Shown here: positions 17,216 through 26,700 of the stretch, piece by piece
Layout of the letters: each line of letters opens with the position of its first letter
How positions within the stretch are numbered: position 1 is the stretch's first letter
Assembly: GCA_029881335.1 (NCBI GenBank)
Contig: JAOUMU010000021.1
Location: 1-34,712 of the forward strand
From: Nitrospinota bacterium
Lineage (GTDB): Bacteria; Nitrospinota_A; UBA7883
Direction: 5' to 3'
Length of the DNA stretch: 34,712 nt
Translations under genes and position numbers: made by a program
Notes under the pieces: generated by a model
Told to the model about the DNA's origin: nothing
What the model saw: only the letters and a program-made list of their open reading frames with translations
The model's database searches: none

Positions 17216-18484
17216 TTAAGCTTTTTCCATTTGTTCAACTTCTGCGTTGCTCACGGCGGGATCATCTTCCGCCTCGCCACCCATCCTGCCGGGGGTTATT
17301 TCCTCGAACTTGATGTATGGTGTGGTCCTGGGGGCCTTCACCATCCTAGCGTCCGGATCAATACCCACTCCATCCAGGAATGTTCCCAGCCCCACGCGCG
17401 CGATAAACTCCCCCACCCTTTCGTGGTCCATGGCGTTTTCGCCCCAGAACTCCCATATACGCTCCACGAGATCGTAAAGCTTATCGTAGTCCTCTTCGGT
17501 TTTTAGCGGCATGAACGGGACCAGCTGGACACCCATGGTATCTCCGATCTTCAAGGTGCGCTTGCCGCCCAGGAGTATGGTCACTCCCTTTTCCACGCCT
17601 GGGCGCAGGGCCTTGTGCATGACGTTTATGCAGTGCATGCAGCGGACGCATTCCTTGTTATCGATCTCGATCTTTTTCTTATTGAGAGTGATGCACCTGG
17701 TGGGGCATCGGTTAATGACGTTGTCCCGGACGAAATCGGCGCCATGCTCGGTGACAAACGCGGCCACCTCTTTCTGGTCCACCCGGATGTCATCTTTCCA
17801 TGTCCCGATAATCGGCATGTCGCTTCTCTGCATGCTGCAACCGCAGTCATTAGCGCATCCGGATAGCTTGAACTTATACTTGTAGGGGAATTCCGGCCTG
17901 TGAAGCTGGCTGATATACCGGTTTGTCAGGTCGGTGGTGGTTTTCATGGTGTCATAACAGGCCATTTCACATCTGGCTTCCCCCACACAGCATGCCAGGG
18001 TGCGCAATGCGCCGCCGGAGCCGCCCAGATCCCACCCGTTTTCGAACAGCTCCTCGGCCGCCTCGAAGGTGGTTTTGTTGTCGCTGCCCAGCAGCAGGAT
18101 GTCGCCGGTCATTCCGTGAAGTTGCATTATTCCGGCGCCGTGCTTTTCCCAGATGTCACACAGGTTGCGTAGCGATTCTGTGGAATAAACCCATCCCGCC
18201 GGGGGAATTACGCGGATGGTGTGGAACTGGGCGATGTCAGGATACTCTTCTGCCAGCTCTGAATACCTGGCGATGACACCTCCGCCGTATCCATCCACAT
18301 TGAGCACTGTTCCCTGCCAGTAGTTCCACTTGTCCTCATAGGACTGGTTCAACTGCCCGAGCAACTGGCCTACCTGCGGTTTTTTGCTGGACCACTCCTT
18401 TAGATCCTTTGCAAAGGAAGGCCAAGGGCCATCCAGCAGCTCATCCACCATGGGAGTTTCAATTTTCTTTTTCTTTTCAGACAT
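17216..18484 (-). CDS. dsrA: Dissimilatory sulfite reductase alpha subunit
   Basis: Alpha subunit of the siroheme sulfite reductase that interconverts sulfite and DsrC-bound sulfide. It has 422 residues from the ATG at 18484, chosen because AGAGG lies 7-8 nt upstream and the sequence MSEKKKKIETPMVDELLDGP fits DsrA starts. The cofactor cysteines are in place: C166-x5-C172 (CVGEARC) and C210-x3-C214 (CANDC). The ferredoxin domain has RCPTRC and CVRCMHCINVMHKAL, typical of DsrA. It is the first gene of the dsr operon, with a ~340-bp divergent intergenic region upstream. Confidence 0.97.
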   Translation of the reverse strand: MSEKKKKIETPMVDELLDGPWPSFAKDLKEWSSKKPQVGQLLGQLNQSYEDKWNYWQGTVLNVDGYGGGVIARYSELAEEYPDIAQFHTIRVIPPAGWVYSTESLRNLCDIWEKHGAGIMQLHGMTGDILLLGSDNKTTFEAAEELFENGWDLGGSGGALRTLACCVGEARCEMACYDTMKTTTDLTNRYISQLHRPEFPYKYKFKLSGCANDCGCSMQRSDMPIIGTWKDDIRVDQKEVAAFVTEHGADFVRDNVINRCPTRCITLNKKKIEIDNKECVRCMHCINVMHKALRPGVEKGVTILLGGKRTLKIGDTMGVQLVPFMPLKTEEDYDKLYDLVERIWEFWGENAMDHERVGEFIARVGLGTFLDGVGIDPDARMVKAPRTTPYIKFEEITPGRMGGEAEDDPAVSNAEVEQMEKA

Positions 18485-18618
18485 AATCAAACCTCTAAAC
18501 CATTGCCGCTCTTGCGACATGCTTGTGATTTTAAAACGGCCCATGGCGCTCCCCTATGACGGCCGCCGCTCTTCACCAAAACGAATTTTGACTTTTTTCT
18601 TCACGAAGTTACATACGC

Positions 18619-18669
18619 ATTATAGTGATGCCACATTCAGTTATTGGATTCGCGCCTCATGCGAATGAG
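18619..18669 (-). promoter_or_regulatory. Possible dsr promoter with an upstream inverted repeat
   Basis: In the divergent dsrA/receiver-TPR region (18485-18839) a perfect TATAAT on the minus strand (18619-18624) lies about 135 bp upstream of dsrA, without a recognisable -35. Next to the expected -35 position is an inverted repeat, ATTCGC-N7-GCGAAT (648-666 of the 18 kb block), overlapped by CTCAT-TCGC-ATGAG. The arrangement suggests a regulated promoter with an operator. It is weak evidence on its own. Confidence 0.3.
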
Positions 18670-18779
18670 TTTACCATGCCTGAAAGGTGATCATTTCATT
18701 TCACGGACACGAATATATATTATCCTATGTCGACTTTAGGTTTTCAAAACCCCCAATATCAGTTAAAATAATTGATTTA

Positions 18780-18785
18780 TATAAT
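18780..18785 (+). promoter_or_regulatory. Possible -10 box for the receiver-TPR gene
   Basis: A TATAAT in an AT-rich stretch about 55 bp upstream of the likely start of the receiver-TPR gene. No convincing -35 box is seen at 16-18 bp, so only the -10 element is proposed. Confidence 0.25.
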
Positions 18786-18839
18786 ATATTTGAGCTAAGA
18801 GGGCTGATTTGACATCAACTTGCTGTGGTACCCGGGCTC

Positions 18840-19874
18840 GTGAGTAACCGATCGATTGCTATCATTGAGGATGATTACACCACCAAAAGTCAGCTGAAAG
18901 TCCGCTTGGAAAAGGCCGGGTACAAGGTTTCTTCGTTCACTACCTCCTCCAAGTTGATAGCGCAGCTTGCCGCTATGGTTCCCGAGATCGTCATAATGGA
19001 CAAGGATCCCGCCAATCCCAAGAAACCATTTTGGATCATTGAGCTCATCAAGAAGGAGCCAAAACTGAAAAAGACCGAAATATTCGCATACTTAAAGGAG
19101 ATCGAGGTCAAGGACGAGATTGCCCTGCGCAGGTATAAAGTCACCTCATATTTCACCAAAACCAATAAAATCAATTATATAATTGAAGGCGTAAAGAAGC
19201 ATTTCGCTCTTCAAGGTCGTCCGGAGGAGTTTGACCCCTGGATCGATTTTCTGGAAATGCAACAGCAAATTCAACATAAATATGAGGGGCCTCCTGGCGC
19301 TCCTGGGCAGCTGCGGGTTCCACCTGGAGCCAAGGTCATCCCGCCACCTGGCGCACAGCGGACAAATGCCCCGGCCCCCAAGCAACCGCTGATTCCATCG
19401 CCTCCCAGCGCGGCGCCCCACAGGCTACCTCCAACTGAGGAATCTTCCGACTTTTTGACCACTATCCAGGATAAGGTGGTGGCAAAGGACCTAGAGAAAA
19501 AGGCCGCCTCCCCAGCCTTGGAGAATTTCAACAAGGGGGTGTCCTTTTACAACAAAGAGCAGTACCCCCAGGCGCTGATAATGTTTGAAAAGAGCAGGCT
19601 CGATAAAATGTTGCAGGCGAAAAGCCTGGTAATGATAGGCAAGATCCACCGGCATATGAACAATATGAACGCTGCCATCGCCACCTTCAAGGAGGCCCAT
19701 CACGCCGCCGAGGATACAGAAACCAAACTCGAAAGCCGTTACCAGATCGCCGAAACCATGAAAAAACAGGGGAAGCTGCAGGACGCTTACAATATGTTCG
19801 CCACCGTCTATAAGGCCGACAAGGAATTCAAGGACACCAGGAACAAGCTCATTGAGCTGAAAAAATCGCTTTAA
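18840..19874 (+). CDS. Receiver-domain protein with Pro-rich linker and TPR repeats
   Basis: A 344-residue protein of unknown role. Residues 1-120 resemble a CheY-like receiver: the acidic pair IIEDD, an aspartate in VIMDKDP (about D54) as possible phosphoacceptor, and a lysine in YFTK. The Thr/Ser normally found after the fourth strand appears replaced, so signalling may be altered. Residues ~145-215 are a Pro/Ala-rich linker (for example GPPGAPGQLRVPPGAK). The last ~110 residues form about three TPR-like helix pairs, with NFNKGVSFYNKEQYPQALIM and QIAETMKKQGKLQDAYNMFA. There is no DNA-binding or enzymatic output domain, so it probably works by protein contact. GTG at 18840 fits receiver starts. 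GTG 18825 is possible. It is divergent from dsrA. Confidence 0.8.
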   Translation: MSNRSIAIIEDDYTTKSQLKVRLEKAGYKVSSFTTSSKLIAQLAAMVPEIVIMDKDPANPKKPFWIIELIKKEPKLKKTEIFAYLKEIEVKDEIALRRYKVTSYFTKTNKINYIIEGVKKHFALQGRPEEFDPWIDFLEMQQQIQHKYEGPPGAPGQLRVPPGAKVIPPPGAQRTNAPAPKQPLIPSPPSAAPHRLPPTEESSDFLTTIQDKVVAKDLEKKAASPALENFNKGVSFYNKEQYPQALIMFEKSRLDKMLQAKSLVMIGKIHRHMNNMNAAIATFKEAHHAAEDTETKLESRYQIAETMKKQGKLQDAYNMFATVYKADKEFKDTRNKLIELKKSL

Positions 19875-19933
19875 CAAGACCGGGGCCGACCACTTCTAAC
19901 CGCTTCACCATTCATCTATCCCTAATCCAGAAT

Positions 19934-20968
19934 ATGACATCGATTGACCTTTTCGATTTTCAGCTGCCATCCCAACTGATAGCCCAGCGTCCTGCCGACC
20001 AAAGAGACGCAAGCAGACTCATGACCCTTGATAGGCGCTCCGGCGCTATCGGTCATCACTCCTTTGACGCGCTGCCAGGACTTCTTCATCCATCAGACAC
20101 CCTGGTCTTGAACAACACAAAAGTGATCCCGGCCCGGATACTGGCCACACGCCGCTGGGGGGGGCGAGTGGAAATTCTGCTGGTCCGTGACCTGGGCGGT
20201 GGCAGATGGAAGGCGATGGTGAAAGGCCTGGCCAAGCTCAAAGAGGGTGAGTGGCTCCAGACGGGCGACTACAGGGTTCGGCTGGGCGTCAGGGTCGAAG
20301 GCGGGATGGTCGAGATATCTTTCGGCTCCCAGAAAGAAGAGCGTGAGGTGATGGCCGCCCTGGGGCAGACGCCACTTCCCCCATACATAATCCGTCCCGA
20401 TGGCCAACTGGACAAGGAAGATACGGAGCGTTATCAGACCATCTTCGCCAAGACACCCGGATCTTGCGCCGCTCCCACCGCAGGGCTTCATTTCACCAGT
20501 TCCCTGCTGGAGTCCATAAGGAATCACGGTGTAAAGGTGGTGGAGATGACACTTCATGTGGGGCCAGGAACCTTCAGACCGGTCAAGTGCCTGCATATTG
20601 AGGATCATCGCATGGACCCGGAATATTACGAGATTCCTGAACGGACCGCCCGTATCGTCAACCAAACCATGGCCGATGGTGGCCGGGTCGTTACTGTCGG
20701 GAGCACGGCCACCCGGGCCCTCGAATCTTCCATCGGCCCGGATGGGCGTCTGACTCCCGGACATGGGGAGACAAGCCTTTATATCACTCCGGGGTTCCAG
20801 TTCCGAATAACCGGGGGGATTGTCACCAATTTCCACCTCCCCAGATCCACGCTGCTGGTCATGGTCTCCTCCTTCGCCGGAAGGGAGAGGACTCTGGCTG
20901 CGTACGCCGAGGCTGTGAAAGAAAAATATCGCTTTTTCAGCTATGGAGACGCCATATTTATCGTATAG
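19934..20968 (+). CDS. queA: tRNA preQ1(34) S-adenosylmethionine ribosyltransferase-isomerase
   Basis: Converts preQ1 at the wobble position of GUN-anticodon tRNAs to epoxyqueuosine using the ribosyl part of SAM. The 344 residues match the family length. Recognisable segments are DFQLPSQLIAQRPADQRDASR, VLNNTKVIPARI, GSCAAPTAGLHFT, THVGPGTF-like LHVGPGTFRPV, GGRVVTVGSTATRALES and TNFHLPRSTLLVMVSSFAGR. It starts 60 bp after the receiver-TPR gene on the same strand and is followed at 12 nt by a small membrane methyltransferase-like gene. No tgt or queG is nearby. Confidence 0.97.
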   Translation: MTSIDLFDFQLPSQLIAQRPADQRDASRLMTLDRRSGAIGHHSFDALPGLLHPSDTLVLNNTKVIPARILATRRWGGRVEILLVRDLGGGRWKAMVKGLAKLKEGEWLQTGDYRVRLGVRVEGGMVEISFGSQKEEREVMAALGQTPLPPYIIRPDGQLDKEDTERYQTIFAKTPGSCAAPTAGLHFTSSLLESIRNHGVKVVEMTLHVGPGTFRPVKCLHIEDHRMDPEYYEIPERTARIVNQTMADGGRVVTVGSTATRALESSIGPDGRLTPGHGETSLYITPGFQFRITGGIVTNFHLPRSTLLVMVSSFAGRERTLAAYAEAVKEKYRFFSYGDAIFIV

Positions 20969-20980
20969 AGGAGAGATGGC

Positions 20981-21535
20981 GTGACTATAAGAGAGAGATG
21001 GGTCCATAACATCAATCAGCTTGCCACCGGGGAGGAAGCCCGAAGAAAGAGAATCGCCCCATTGGCTGGGACAATCATATTCGGTCTCGTGACGCTTTTT
21101 CTGGTATTGTCGCTAATGGTGGATCGGGCGCTGGGCTTGGCTGCCTATATCCCCACTGGCGTCGGGATCGCCCTGGGTCTGCCGTTGCTTCTGGTTGGGC
21201 TTTATTTCATGATGTGGTCGGTGTTCACTTTCGCCGAATCGGGTGGAACGCCTGTCCCCATAAATCCTCCACAGAAGCTGGTGACCGTCGGGCCCTATGC
21301 GCATGTGCGAAATCCGATGCTCGCCGGAATCTTCTTCCTGCTCTTCGGAATCGGCTTTCTATTGACCTCGTTAACCATTGTCCTCGTTTTCACCCCTCTG
21401 TTCATAGTGATGAACGTAGCCGAGGTGAAGGCCGTTGAGGAGCCGGAGCTTGAGATGCGGCTGGGGGCCGCGTACTGCAAATACAGGGACCAAACGCCGA
21501 TGTTCATCCCCCGGCCCTGGAAAAAACAAGGCTGA
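20981..21535 (+). CDS. Isoprenylcysteine/phospholipid methyltransferase-like membrane protein
   Basis: A 184-residue membrane protein of the ICMT/PEMT superfamily. It has about four hydrophobic helices (near 30-48, 50-78, 110-130, 130-150). The SAM-site signature is VTVGPYAHVRNPMLAGIFF, with the downstream motif EEPELEMRLGAAYCKYRDQ and a final RP typical of bacterial members. The substrate is unknown. Phospholipid, quinone-like or thiol substrates are all known in the family. The GTG start at 20981 has GAGGAG 8-9 nt upstream. It is 12 nt behind queA, so probably cotranscribed, though no functional link is obvious. Confidence 0.83.
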   Translation: MTIRERWVHNINQLATGEEARRKRIAPLAGTIIFGLVTLFLVLSLMVDRALGLAAYIPTGVGIALGLPLLLVGLYFMMWSVFTFAESGGTPVPINPPQKLVTVGPYAHVRNPMLAGIFFLLFGIGFLLTSLTIVLVFTPLFIVMNVAEVKAVEEPELEMRLGAAYCKYRDQTPMFIPRPWKKQG

Positions 21536-21588
21536 GCCGGAGCCCGACCGCCACCAAGACCCGTGCCAAGCGCGACGTGGAGCTTTTC

Positions 21589-22137
21589 TTACAGCAGAAG
21601 CACCGCCACCGCTAGGACGGTGGTGTATCCTCTTTTCACAACGGCGGTCTTCGTTATATTCCTGGTTTTTACTATCTTGTTTGACATGCGGAACACCTCC
21701 TTCCGCTCGTCCCACGCCTTGTCCTCGTCAAACTCTATGCCCAGTGTGGAGGCCAGCATGGCCGCCGCCAGATCCTCGGCATAGTCACCGGCCAGTTGCT
21801 CGGTCTGGCCGAAGCCGTGGTGCTCGCTAAGGTACCCGTAGCTGGCCTTGTCCGACGGGACGGCGCAGCCAATGGAGGAGTGAACCAACCTGTGTGGTTC
21901 GTTACTACCGGCTCTGGCCATGACGCAGAAGGTTATTTCGCCAGGCCTTAAAAGCTTCAGCCCCTCCTTGCGGGAGATAATCTTGCATTTGGGTGGTAAA
22001 ATAGAGGAAACGTAGACCAGGTTGCATTTTTCAATACCAGCGTCTCGCAACGCCAGCTCGAATGAGCGCAACTCCTCCTTATGGGTGCCCACTCCATTGG
22101 TGAAGAACATTTTCTTCGGGACAAAATTCGTAGACAT
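21589..22137 (-). CDS. pdaD: Pyruvoyl-dependent arginine decarboxylase
   Basis: Decarboxylates L-arginine to agmatine, a route to polyamines. The 182-residue proenzyme should cleave itself between Ser44 and Ser45 in YVSSILPP, leaving a pyruvoyl group on the larger chain. Other family segments are [20 protein letters not shown], a G-x-I/V-T-F-C-V stretch ([17 protein letters not shown]), [19 protein letters not shown] and the hydrophobic end [12 protein letters not shown]. It is convergent with the methyltransferase-like gene to its left (53 bp apart). A perfect TTGACA lies at 22167-22172 but lacks a good -10. Agmatine-processing genes are not nearby. Confidence 0.94.
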   Translation of the reverse strand: MSTNFVPKKMFFTNGVGTHKEELRSFELALRDAGIEKCNLVYVSSILPPKCKIISRKEGLKLLRPGEITFCVMARAGSNEPHRLVHSSIGCAVPSDKASYGYLSEHHGFGQTEQLAGDYAEDLAAAMLASTLGIEFDEDKAWDERKEVFRMSNKIVKTRNITKTAVVKRGYTTVLAVAVLLL

Positions 22138-22300
22138 ACGTAAGAATCCATTCCTATATTAGCTGTTGTCAATACGCCACCACGACATGCTCGCCTCATG
22201 CTGGACCATTTTCAAATTCAGTCAAGTAATGTACATCACTTTCGAGGACGCATCAATCATCATATTTCGGGAAAGCCGGGATATCCTCACAAAGCTACCA

Positions 22301-23104
22301 TCAAGGAGATTTTGGAATAAAGTTGATCCGGGCTCCGGAGTAGGATTTTAGCACCGCCTTGAATGATCCGATCATGACTTTCGACATCATCTTGACCGGA
22401 GTCAAATTCTCATCGTCCACCAGCCAAACAGTCATGCTCCCCTTCCTGCTGAAAACCCCCTCGGTCATGAGCTTGGGCTCCACCACCACAGTGTCCACCA
22501 GCCCCAGCGGAAGCTCTATCCTTTCGCGGCGCAGCACATTCACCTTCAGCTTATAGCGTTGCTTATCCTCAAAAATGGGGATATGTATGACCTGCCCCAC
22601 CTTCAGGTCCGCTCCCATCCCCCGCAGAGCGTACAGGGCAGAGAAAGAATCCTGGCTGCTCTCATCTATCTCGAACTCTTCCGCCGGATCATCGTCCACC
22701 TTATACAGCGCTTTGCGATCCTCCTGAAAGAACTCGATGATCTTCTTCTTCCGGTACCTGTTCTCCGAAATTGACACTTCCACTTTGCGGGAATAATTTC
22801 CCTTTACATCGAAATACGAGACGGTCTTGTCGTCTACGGGATAAAGAGACCTCACCCAGCCTGTGGACCTGGCGATTATGCGCAGAAGGTAGACCTTCCT
22901 GCCCCGCAACTCGGTTTCCTCTGTCACGGAAAGCCTCCCTTCGCCTCCGATCAGCCCCATCCAGGATATTTCATATTTAAGATCCTCTCCCGGCCGAAAG
23001 GGGGAAACCTCCCCCGCATGGGAAGCAGGGGAAAAGAAGAACGCCGCAACGGGCAAAAGAAAGACAGCCGCCATTATACTTTTGCTCCTGGCGGAAGAGA
23101 ACAA
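22301..23104 (-). CDS. DUF3108 exported protein
   Basis: A 267-residue protein with a signal peptide (hydrophobic stretch AAVFLLPVAAFFF, likely cut after ASHA), so it should be periplasmic or outer-membrane associated. The mature part begins EVSPFRPGEDLKYEISWMGL, characteristic of DUF3108, and continues as beta-rich sequence (TVSYFDVKGNYSRKVEV, MTVWLVDDENLTPVKMMSKV). The function of the family is not established. It follows the PmtA-like gene after 14 nt and precedes pdaD by 163 bp of spacer in which I see no gene. Confidence 0.85.
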   Translation of the reverse strand: MFSSARSKSIMAAVFLLPVAAFFFSPASHAGEVSPFRPGEDLKYEISWMGLIGGEGRLSVTEETELRGRKVYLLRIIARSTGWVRSLYPVDDKTVSYFDVKGNYSRKVEVSISENRYRKKKIIEFFQEDRKALYKVDDDPAEEFEIDESSQDSFSALYALRGMGADLKVGQVIHIPIFEDKQRYKLKVNVLRRERIELPLGLVDTVVVEPKLMTEGVFSRKGSMTVWLVDDENLTPVKMMSKVMIGSFKAVLKSYSGARINFIPKSP

Positions 23105-23118
23105 AGACCAATCCCTGA

Positions 23119-23748
23119 TTAACAGTAACGCTTTTTATTGTTCTTGGCGCGGACGATCTGCCAGAAATCTATTTTGGTATGCTTGTATATAGTGTCCACT
23201 TCCAGGTCGGTGGTGGTGATAAGATCGTTAAGCGACATGTCCGTGCGCCATCCGAATTTGCGGAATACAGGATCAAGAATGTTCTCCACCTTGGCCATCC
23301 ATGGCTTGCTGGAAACGAAATGGTTTACTATAACGAATGTGCCGCCAGGCTTGGTCACCCTTTTCATCTCATCGATCACCCGGATCGGCTCCGGCACCAC
23401 GGAGATTATATGAGTCGCCACCACATAATCGAAGGTATCGTCTTCAAAGTCCAGGGCGCAGGCGTCCATTTCCTGTAACGTCACGTTTGTAAGCCCCAGC
23501 TTATCCACTTTCCTTTGCGCCTGGGCCAGCATGCTGGCGCTCAGATCCACTCCGGTAACATTACAATAGCTCGGATAAAGAGACAAGGAGAGGCCCGTGC
23601 CCACTCCCACGTCCAGGATCCGATCCCCCGGCTTGAACGCCACATCGTTCAGCGCCCGCTTCTGGCGCGGATGGAAAAAGGACTTGAAAATGAAATCATA
23701 TACCCCCGAATACGCATGGTATATTTTCTTTATGCTTTCAGTTTCCAT
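23119..23748 (-). CDS. Class I SAM methyltransferase, probable phosphatidylethanolamine N-methyltransferase
   Basis: A soluble 209-residue methyltransferase. Motif I is RILDVGVGTGLSLSLYP, with TGVDLSASMLAQAQRKV (motif II acid), DACALDFEDDTFDYVVATHI (motif III/IV) and TKPGGTFVIVNHF. The N-terminus (YHAYSGVYDFIFKSFFHPRQ) and the overall layout resemble the PmtA family of Rhodobacter type. That family methylates phosphatidylethanolamine on the way to phosphatidylcholine. The substrate is inferred. Ubiquinone/menaquinone-type methyltransferases share motif I but usually differ at the N-terminus. It lies between the AsmA-like gene (18 nt) and the DUF3108 gene (14 nt), so an envelope or lipid role would fit. 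Confidence 0.82.
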   Translation of the reverse strand: METESIKKIYHAYSGVYDFIFKSFFHPRQKRALNDVAFKPGDRILDVGVGTGLSLSLYPSYCNVTGVDLSASMLAQAQRKVDKLGLTNVTLQEMDACALDFEDDTFDYVVATHIISVVPEPIRVIDEMKRVTKPGGTFVIVNHFVSSKPWMAKVENILDPVFRKFGWRTDMSLNDLITTTDLEVDTIYKHTKIDFWQIVRAKNNKKRYC

Positions 23749-23766
23749 CCTCTGGTGCCTCTTTTC

Positions 23767-26700
23767 TCACTTTTTCATTTCGCCGGATTTTTCGTTCAAT
23801 ATAGTTTCCCTTGCCCTCACCGACAAGCTCATCAGCCGCTCAAGTATCCCCTTCACACCATCGGCCAGGGCTTCCATAGACACGCTTTCTATTTCCGGAT
23901 TATCAAGGGGCCCTTTGGCCCGAAAGTAATAACCAACAAAGCTTTTATCCTCTCCGGTGATCACATCGCCGATAACCGGTATGGAACTGACCACCCTGTC
24001 CACCGTGATGAAAGGCATGGCGCCGATCATCATATCCACCTCGTCCTCCCCGATATCGTGGCTGCCCACCGCGGATAACCGTATCGCCTCGGAGTCGACT
24101 ATCAAATCCTTTGTATACAACACCCCGGCGGCCAGGTCCACCGATCCGGTTATGTTATCAAAGGGGAGTCCCTCAACACTCATATCAGGAAGCTTAAGTT
24201 TAAAGTACTGCGAAACATTTAGCAAAGAAAAAATCTTTCCCAACAGGTTGAACCGTTTTATTACTCCATCTCCGGCGGAGATATCAAGATGACCATCCAG
24301 CGTACCCCGGATCTGCTCCCAGGTCCGGCCATGGCCGTTCACCTCCCCCCGGATATTCACCGGGCCGGATATCAGCTTTTCCTTTCCCTGCCCCCCCAGG
24401 CTCTCCATGGCCACATCTCGAACATTCACCTTGGACCTGAAATCGATAGCCTTTCGCAAATCAATGATTTTCGCTTCCCAGTTCCATTTGCCTCCATGCC
24501 CCTCGAATGTGAAAGGATACAATTGGTACCTGCCGTCCCCATACTCGATCCTGGTGTCCAGATTCTTATATCCTAGCGGCCCCAATTCCCCTGAATCTGA
24601 TGAGATCGTTATCTCCCAATATCCGTTAAAGAAACCAGGTTTCTTCTTCTCTCCAGGAGAAAGCGCTATTCGCCTTCTTTTCACACCTGTGGCCCCGGGT
24701 CGGTTCATCACGGCTGGATTTGGGTCGCCAAACAGATCCTCCAGGTCCAGCGCGGAAGTGGAGGCGTTAAGCTTGAACTCCGAGCGGTCGCTCGCTTCCA
24801 CCGAACCGAACATGTTAAACCTGCCTTTTCCGAACATGCCTGTCCCGCGCTTTAAAAATATCCGGTTGTTAACCAACTCGAAGTCACCATCACATTCGCT
24901 GAATATGGATGAAAATATCTTCAGCTTGAACGTCCCATCGACAATTTTCGCCGCGCCAGACAGCAATGTCCTTCCATCGGTTCCCCTCTTTTCAACGGTA
25001 AAATCCCCGCTGATATACCCCTTGCTCTCTATATTGTCGAAAATGTCTGTATAGTAATCCAGGTCATCTATGTGAACCCCGCCTGAAGTGACTTTCAATA
25101 GTGCTTTTTCGTCCACAAAATACCGGGAAATATCGCCACTCACCTCGGCGGAGGATCGCCCCATTTCCACACGAACCTGGTCGATTCTCGCCATTTCACC
25201 CACTTTCCCGTTACCGGATATTTCTATGGCAGCCTCCATTCCTGGCCGCTTGAAGAGCATGTCGCTGTATATAATGTCCGCCTCCTCAAGATCGACGCGC
25301 GTCCAGTGCCTGTAGCCGTCAAATCCTCCTTCCAGAATCGTCACCGCCGAAGCGGCTCCGGTAAACCTCTCCAATTCCTTCTCCTGGAGGGGGAAATATC
25401 CAGCCGTCTCGTCCAGGTTCAATTGCGATTCAATGGTCAAATCAAAAGATGGGGAGCTTCTTAGCACATCCACCATCTCCCCGTTTATGGTGAACCTGCT
25501 CGAGCCTATCATCCATTCCATGCCTGAAAACGCTATTTTGTCCAGACTCAGATCCACCATTCCATTCATCCCTGTCAGGGGAGCGGCGATCGAGGCGCTT
25601 TTTATCCCCACGTTGGAAAAAGCCATCCTTCCCTCCGCTCTCAATGTATCCCCCATCATCCCGGAATCTCCGGCCACCGCAAGGTCCAGCCCCACCGCTC
25701 CGGACATTGACTCCACCCGGTCGAAAACCCGCAGAAACTCCGGCGAGACGATGTGGGCGGCCAATCCTTCTCTTGTCTCCTCCATATCCACATCGGCTTT
25801 TATCCGGGCCTCGAAAGTGGGCCACTCATGAAGCTGATCCACCATTCCGGTGACGTTGGTCAGAATGCTGTGGCCATATCTGCCCGCCAGATCGTTGAAC
25901 ACCAGTCGATTGTCCGCCAGGATAAACTCGCCGTGTATATCCGCGAATTTTCGCTTAAGACCAGGAACCGTGAAGGAGAGGCCAAAAAGATCCAGCGCCC
26001 CGGAAAGCGATTTGTATGACTCCACCTGATCAAGTTTTTCCAGAGTTCGCAAGTCTCCATCGAAAGTCAGGCCGGTTACTTTTATTTCCCCCCCGAATAT
26101 GTGGTTTTCAATAAAGCCGGCCTGGACGCCGGTAAGGTATTTGAATGGCACATACTTTTTCAGTTCCATAATATCCACGCGAGATAGATCCATCTCCACA
26201 TAGAACTCAGGATTCCCGCCTCTTAGTTTAGACGCCTCCCCCTCCAGCTTTATGGCAAGGGGCGCCGCGTCTATTTGGGCTTTTTTGACCGTTATCGAAT
26301 CTCCAGCGATATTTATATCGTGGATAACGCTGATATTCCGCGCTTTTAGCCCTTGTCGATACGCTTCCCTATACCAAAGGTCCAACCCTGACACAGCCAC
26401 CCTCCCTTTGGAAGAAAAGCTCTTGTCCCCCCTGATCGATATGGTGGATTCGAGCGTGGCCGTGGTGTCCAGCTTCTGGAATGGAAGTACTTTTCCCAGG
26501 TATGGCCAGAAATGCCCCACGTCAAGATTATCTACTTTCACATCCCCGTCGAATCCGGGACTTTCATGGGGCCTTCCAGCGCTATGGATCATACCTTTGA
26601 CAAGGACTTCCCCCGCACCTTTGGGGCTTTGCGCCACCGCTCGCAGATCCAGCTCCCGGTAAAAGCTTCCCTCACCCCAGGAATGCAACTTCAGATTGAT

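Noticed and set aside
16127-17506. 459-residue plus-strand reading frame
   Set aside because: It is antisense to dsrB and the end of dsrA, both of which show full cofactor motifs. The translation has no recognisable domain.
18605-18635. Sigma-54 promoter before dsrA
   Set aside because: TGGCAT and a GC are present, but the GG-to-GC distance is 12, not 10.
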